Shown here: positions 33,813-37,154 of the stretch, one piece after another
How positions within the stretch are numbered: position 1 is the first letter of the stretch
How the letters are laid out: the number at the start of each line of letters is the position of its first letter
The notes under the pieces: model-generated
The model's database searches: none
Told to the model about the DNA's origin: nothing
What the model saw: only the letters and a program-made list of their open reading frames with translations
Made by a program: the position numbers and the translations under genes
Origin: Acinetobacter sp. P8-3-8
GTDB lineage: Bacteria > Pseudomonadota > Gammaproteobacteria > Pseudomonadales > Moraxellaceae
Assembly: GCF_000214135.1 (NCBI RefSeq)
Contig: NZ_AFIE01000035.1
Location: forward strand, 1 to 37,154
DNA: 37,154 nt
Direction of reading: 5' to 3'

Positions 33813-34628
33813 TTAGAACATTTGTTGATAAACATCTGCTTTTAAAATATTTTTAGTCTGTTCTTTACTCAAATAAATATCAAGTTGTGTCCCGTCTTTC
33901 ACAATTTCACTGGCACGATAATGCAATCCCACACCTTCACCATCAAAGAACCAATCTGCTTGCCCCCAATACAACTTTTTCGGTGCTTGTTTTTTAACAT
34001 CAATATCCTGTTTTTCTAGCCATTCTTGATATTTATCTTGCACCCAACTATTCAATACATTCTGTTGTTTAGGCTGAATCACATCTAGAATACTCAATGC
34101 TTTTTTTAACTTTCTATCCCCAACAAAGAAATACTGACGCTCTTTAATGCTGACATCAGCTTGTAAGGTATTAATTGAAACTTGTAGTAAAACATATTGA
34201 TTACGCTGTGAAGCCATACGTGTTTGCATATGCAATTCAAAGGCTTTATTTTTAGGAAATTCAGCTTGCCATGCATCCGATTTTTTCACAAAAGCATTAA
34301 TCGCTTGCTGTAAAGTCATGTTCTGCTTCGAATCAATTTGCGCTTGAATCACCTGTGATTGATTATTGGCAATCCACTGATTCAACCATGCATCTTGTGT
34401 GTTAATGGTTTGAATGTCGATTTCAATACAGTTTTTCTTTTCACAAAATGGTACTGCATAATCCGCTTTTGCTTCCTGAATATTTAAATAAGGCAACACT
34501 TCAGCGACATCTTGCTGTGTTTGTTGTGCCTCAGCATTGGTTTTATCTTTTTTAGAATCGCACGCTACAAGTAACAGCGTACTTAAACACAATATTGATG
34601 TTATTTTTTTGTGAATTGCATGACACAA
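33813..34628 (-). CDS. Lipoprotein related to the neighbouring DUF3298 protein
   Basis: The protein has 271 residues from a TTG at 34628, with an in-frame stop two codons further upstream; no ATG fits and no good ribosome binding site is seen. The signal ends LLLVAC (Cys about 23). PFCEKKNCIEIDIQTI repeats the CX4C pattern of the downstream protein. YVLLQVSINTLQADVSIKERQYFF and the ending DGTQLDIYLSKEQTKNILKADVY match the fold of its C-terminus more weakly. The lack of the HGS motif suggests divergence. It is 136 bases before the paralogue on the same strand. Confidence 0.75.
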   Translation of the reverse strand: MCHAIHKKITSILCLSTLLLVACDSKKDKTNAEAQQTQQDVAEVLPYLNIQEAKADYAVPFCEKKNCIEIDIQTINTQDAWLNQWIANNQSQVIQAQIDSKQNMTLQQAINAFVKKSDAWQAEFPKNKAFELHMQTRMASQRNQYVLLQVSINTLQADVSIKERQYFFVGDRKLKKALSILDVIQPKQQNVLNSWVQDKYQEWLEKQDIDVKKQAPKKLYWGQADWFFDGEGVGLHYRASEIVKDGTQLDIYLSKEQTKNILKADVYQQMF

Positions 34629-34660
34629 GTCCCGACTTCAGAAGCATAGTATTCTGATAC

Positions 34661-34689
34661 AAAAACAGCTTCACTAGGAAGCTGTTTTT
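34661..34689. terminator. prfC terminator
   Basis: A 12-base stem AAAAACAGCTTC/GAAGCTGTTTTT around a 5-base loop, with T runs in both directions, lies between prfC and the upstream end of the lipoprotein gene. Confidence 0.9.
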
Positions 34690-34715
34690 ACATTTTTAAA
34701 TGGGTTTATCCAAAC

Positions 34716-36305
34716 TTAGTGCTCTCTTGTCGCACGGAATTGAATATCAGGATAACGTTCTTGCATCAATTGTAGATTGACACGGCTTGGCGCAAGATAA
34801 GTTAAATGACCACCGCCATCGACTGAAAGTTGGTCATGTGCTTTTTTCTTAAACTCGTTGAATTTTTTCTCGTCATCACACGATACCCAACGTACGGTAT
34901 TGATGTTCACTGGCTCGTAAACACAATCCACTTTGTATTCTTCTTTCAAACGATACGCAACCACATCAAACTGAAGTACACCGACTGCACCAACAATTAA
35001 GTCATTGTTGATTTGTGGCATAAATACCTGTGTTGCACCCTCTTCAGAAAGTTCTTTTAAACCTTTTTGAAGTTGTTTAGATTTCAATGGATCTTTTAAG
35101 CGGACACGGCGGAACATTTCAGGTGCAAAGTGTGGAATACCCGTAAAGTGAAGGTTTTCACCTGATGTAAAGGTATCACCGATTTGAATGGTACCGTGGT
35201 TGTGCAAACCAATAATATCACCCGGCCATGCTTCTTCAAGCTGCTCACGCTCACCTGCAAGGAAAGTCAATGCATCACTGATTCGTACATCTTTACCGAT
35301 ACGTACATGATTCATTTTCATGCCTTTTTCATATTTGCCTGAGCAAATACGCATGAAGGCGATACGGTCACGGTGTTTTGGATCCATATTGGCTTGGATT
35401 TTAAAAACAAAGCCAGTAAAACCATCTTCTGTTGCATCTACAGCACGTTCTTGCGTTGGATGCGCTTTTGGTTCTGGTGCCCATTGAATAAACGTATTCA
35501 ATACATGGTCTACAGCAAAGTTACCTAAAGCTGTACCAAACAATACAGGTGTTTGACGTCCTGCTAAAAATTCATCATGATCTAAAGGATCATTAGCCAT
35601 TTGAACAAGTTCTAAAGACTCTTCAAATGATGCAAATGCCAACTCTCCAACACGATCACGTAAGTCAGGATAGTCATAACCATCACGAATTTCGATATCT
35701 GTAATCGTCGAGCCAAAACCCGCTTTATAAACATAGAACTTATTTTCTAACAGGTTATACACCCCTGCAAAATCACGCCCTGTACCCATTGGCCATGTTA
35801 ATGGCACACATTTGATTTTCAGTACATTTTCAATTTCATCAAGCAATTCTAATGGTTCACGAATTTCACGGTCCATTTTGTTGACGAATGAGATGATCGG
35901 TGTGTCGCGCATACGACACACTTCCATCAATTTAATGGTACGTTCTTCGACACCTTTTGCACCATCAATCACCATCAATGCTGAGTCAACTGCAGTTAAT
36001 GTACGATAAGTATCTTCTGAGAAGTCTTCATGTCCCGGTGTATCAAGTAAATTGATCACGTGATTTTTATAAGGGAACTGCATTACAGATGTGGTAATCG
36101 AAATACCACGTTCTTTTTCCATTTCCATCCAGTCAGATGTTGCTGCACGATCTGACTTACGGCTTTTTACCATTCCTGCGATTTGAATCGCTTTGCCCCA
36201 AAGTAACAGCTTTTCTGTCATTGTGGTTTTACCCGCATCGGGGTGGGAAATGATTGCAAAAGTCCTACGAACCTTTACCTGACTAGCTAAATCTTCTTTA
36301 AACAT
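34716..36305 (-). CDS. prfC: Peptide chain release factor 3
   Basis: The protein has 529 residues, the standard RF3 length. GTPase motifs are [16 protein letters not shown] (P loop), [10 protein letters not shown] (switch I), [14 protein letters not shown] (switch II) and [19 protein letters not shown] and the C-terminal [23 protein letters not shown] are typical of RF3. It recycles RF1 and RF2 from the ribosome after termination. No clear Shine-Dalgarno box is seen. Three TATGTAC repeats lie 16 to 52 bases upstream of the start. Confidence 0.97.
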   Translation of the reverse strand: MFKEDLASQVKVRRTFAIISHPDAGKTTMTEKLLLWGKAIQIAGMVKSRKSDRAATSDWMEMEKERGISITTSVMQFPYKNHVINLLDTPGHEDFSEDTYRTLTAVDSALMVIDGAKGVEERTIKLMEVCRMRDTPIISFVNKMDREIREPLELLDEIENVLKIKCVPLTWPMGTGRDFAGVYNLLENKFYVYKAGFGSTITDIEIRDGYDYPDLRDRVGELAFASFEESLELVQMANDPLDHDEFLAGRQTPVLFGTALGNFAVDHVLNTFIQWAPEPKAHPTQERAVDATEDGFTGFVFKIQANMDPKHRDRIAFMRICSGKYEKGMKMNHVRIGKDVRISDALTFLAGEREQLEEAWPGDIIGLHNHGTIQIGDTFTSGENLHFTGIPHFAPEMFRRVRLKDPLKSKQLQKGLKELSEEGATQVFMPQINNDLIVGAVGVLQFDVVAYRLKEEYKVDCVYEPVNINTVRWVSCDDEKKFNEFKKKAHDQLSVDGGGHLTYLAPSRVNLQLMQERYPDIQFRATREH

Positions 36306-36320
36306 GATAAAAATCTACAA

Positions 36321-36357
36321 TATGTACACAGTTATGTACACATTTCTAAATATGTAC
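36321..36357 (-). promoter_or_regulatory. Three TATGTAC repeats upstream of prfC
   Basis: TATGTACACA occurs at 36321-36330 and 36333-36342, and TATGTAC at 36351-36357. Copies are 12 and 18 bases apart. GTAC is self-complementary, so paired dimers could bind. The repeats may be operator sites or overlap the promoter. Confidence 0.5.
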
Positions 36358-36663
36358 TTAAGCTGAAAAAAGTGAGAATTCAAAATTGACGTAATTGTAG
36401 CAGATTTATAAGTTTAATTTACCTACCTTTACTGAGTCGCAGATAACAATCCTAGGATGATGTTTCGTAGACAACATGGCTATTTTGTTTTTATACTCTT
36501 TACTGTTATCCAAACCTTTAAACTATATTTAGAATAAAGTTTAAGAAATTAAAGAGAATTCTACAGAGTAATTTAAGAAAGTTAAGGTATTAATTAGCAT
36601 GCTGATATTTAAAGCAATACTCTATTTTTAAGATGCAAATAAAACATCTTTTTGTCAATATCA
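36358..36663. other. AT-rich intergenic stretch, no gene seen
   Basis: No coding frame is supported. A weak hairpin (AAGATG with CATCTT, near 36630-36650) followed by TTTTG may be a rightward terminator or part of the adjoining IS remnant's end. Confidence 0.35.
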
Positions 36664-37154
36664 TTAAATTTGATGAGCTTTTTTAGCACAGCCCCAAAAT
36701 GATTCTATGGCGTTGATATGACGTTCTTCATAGGCGAATTCATTGTTACCATAATTCACTATTAAGTGCTTATAAAAGCCCATATCTACTAAATTAGCAC
36801 ATCTTCTCCTGCCATCATCAAGGCCTATATGACATTGGATAATATCTTGTAATATATAGCTTTGGACCACTTAAGTACAATTCCTGTGTATGCTTCCCTT
36901 TCACTTGAGCAAGTCAAATACAATAGTTTTTCTAGAAGCACCTCGTCCTTACACTGCAGTGCTGCTCATACATAACGAGCACCAAAATAGGGTTTATCTA
37001 ATTCAATAATATCTTGAAAGAAGGTATTTCTTAATATTTGACAGCAATTTTTTACATAGATTGATGTAAATCCTGTAATAGAACACACAGGAATATTAGC
37101 ACATTTTTTGCAGCATCTGATGTCGTAAAATCTATGGTAAAAAACGAATGATTT
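36664..37154 (-). pseudogene. Decayed IS1595-family transposase, open at window edge
   Basis: Reading leftward from the edge one frame gives FQDIIELDKPYFGARYV, then stop, then GRGASRKTIVFDLLK, stop, and finally LVDMGFYKHLIVNYGNNEFAYEERHINAIESFWGCAKKAHQI with stop at 36664. These are landmarks of IS1595-family (ISXO2-like) transposases: E-D-x-x-Y-x-G-A-R, GRGA, VxxLLKR and HINGIESFW. At least three in-frame stops make it nonfunctional. The matching segment between LLK and LVDMG is also degraded. The N-terminal part near the edge is only weakly recognisable. Confidence 0.85.

Noticed and set aside
1-37154. CRISPR array
   Set aside because: No regularly spaced repeat set of more than three copies with unique spacers was seen; the short repeats found are promoter-like.

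Overview
The window looks like Acinetobacter chromosome (AT-rich gammaproteobacterium). The main indications are an integrase beside dusA, a complete kdp potassium-uptake operon of Acinetobacter type, a TorF-type porin, a pair of DUF3298-like lipoproteins, and IS5- and IS1595-family insertion sequences. No rRNA, tRNA or CRISPR array was seen. The assignment to genus is inference from gene content.

Layout. (1) 1-3.4 kb: a leftward type I restriction-modification cluster, hsdM, then an AlbA_2/Schlafen-type DNA-binding gene, then hsdS, which runs off the window edge. (2) 3.6-4.1 kb: a truncated copy of a Gp3-like recombination-directionality-type gene, whose intact relative lies at 17.0-17.9 kb in the same orientation. 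(3) 4.2-17.0 kb: housekeeping or metabolic genes between those two copies: a porin, a small unknown gene, a glutamine-synthetase-family ligase, an IS5-family element, kdpABCDE and uppP. (4) 17.0-26.3 kb: a mobile island ending at dusA. It holds the Gp3-like protein, a YqaJ nuclease, a DUF932 protein, a tiny zinc-ribbon protein, an inovirus-Gp2/YfjJ-like protein, a possible ribbon-helix-helix protein, scars of other mobile elements, an orphan 389-residue protein, a PrtN-like activator and a tyrosine integrase. No capsid, tail or conjugation genes are visible. (5) 26.4-36.3 kb: core genes dusA, tcdA, acnA, tatD, two lipoproteins and prfC. (6) 36.4 kb to the end: a decayed IS1595-family transposase.

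How the parts may work together. KdpD and KdpE would sense potassium limitation or turgor and switch on kdpA-C. Three TTTACG repeats upstream of the operon are good KdpE-site candidates. In the island, integrase, PrtN-like protein and Gp3-like protein could control integration and excision, while YqaJ, DUF932 and the Gp2-like protein could serve recombination or replication. That makes a dusA-integrated phage satellite or plasmid-like element the best reading.

The least explained items are the 389-residue and 298-residue island proteins, the Gp3-like/YqaJ/DUF932/zinc-ribbon module, and a 45-codon hydrophilic reading frame that occupies the kdpF position and overlaps the kdpA start.
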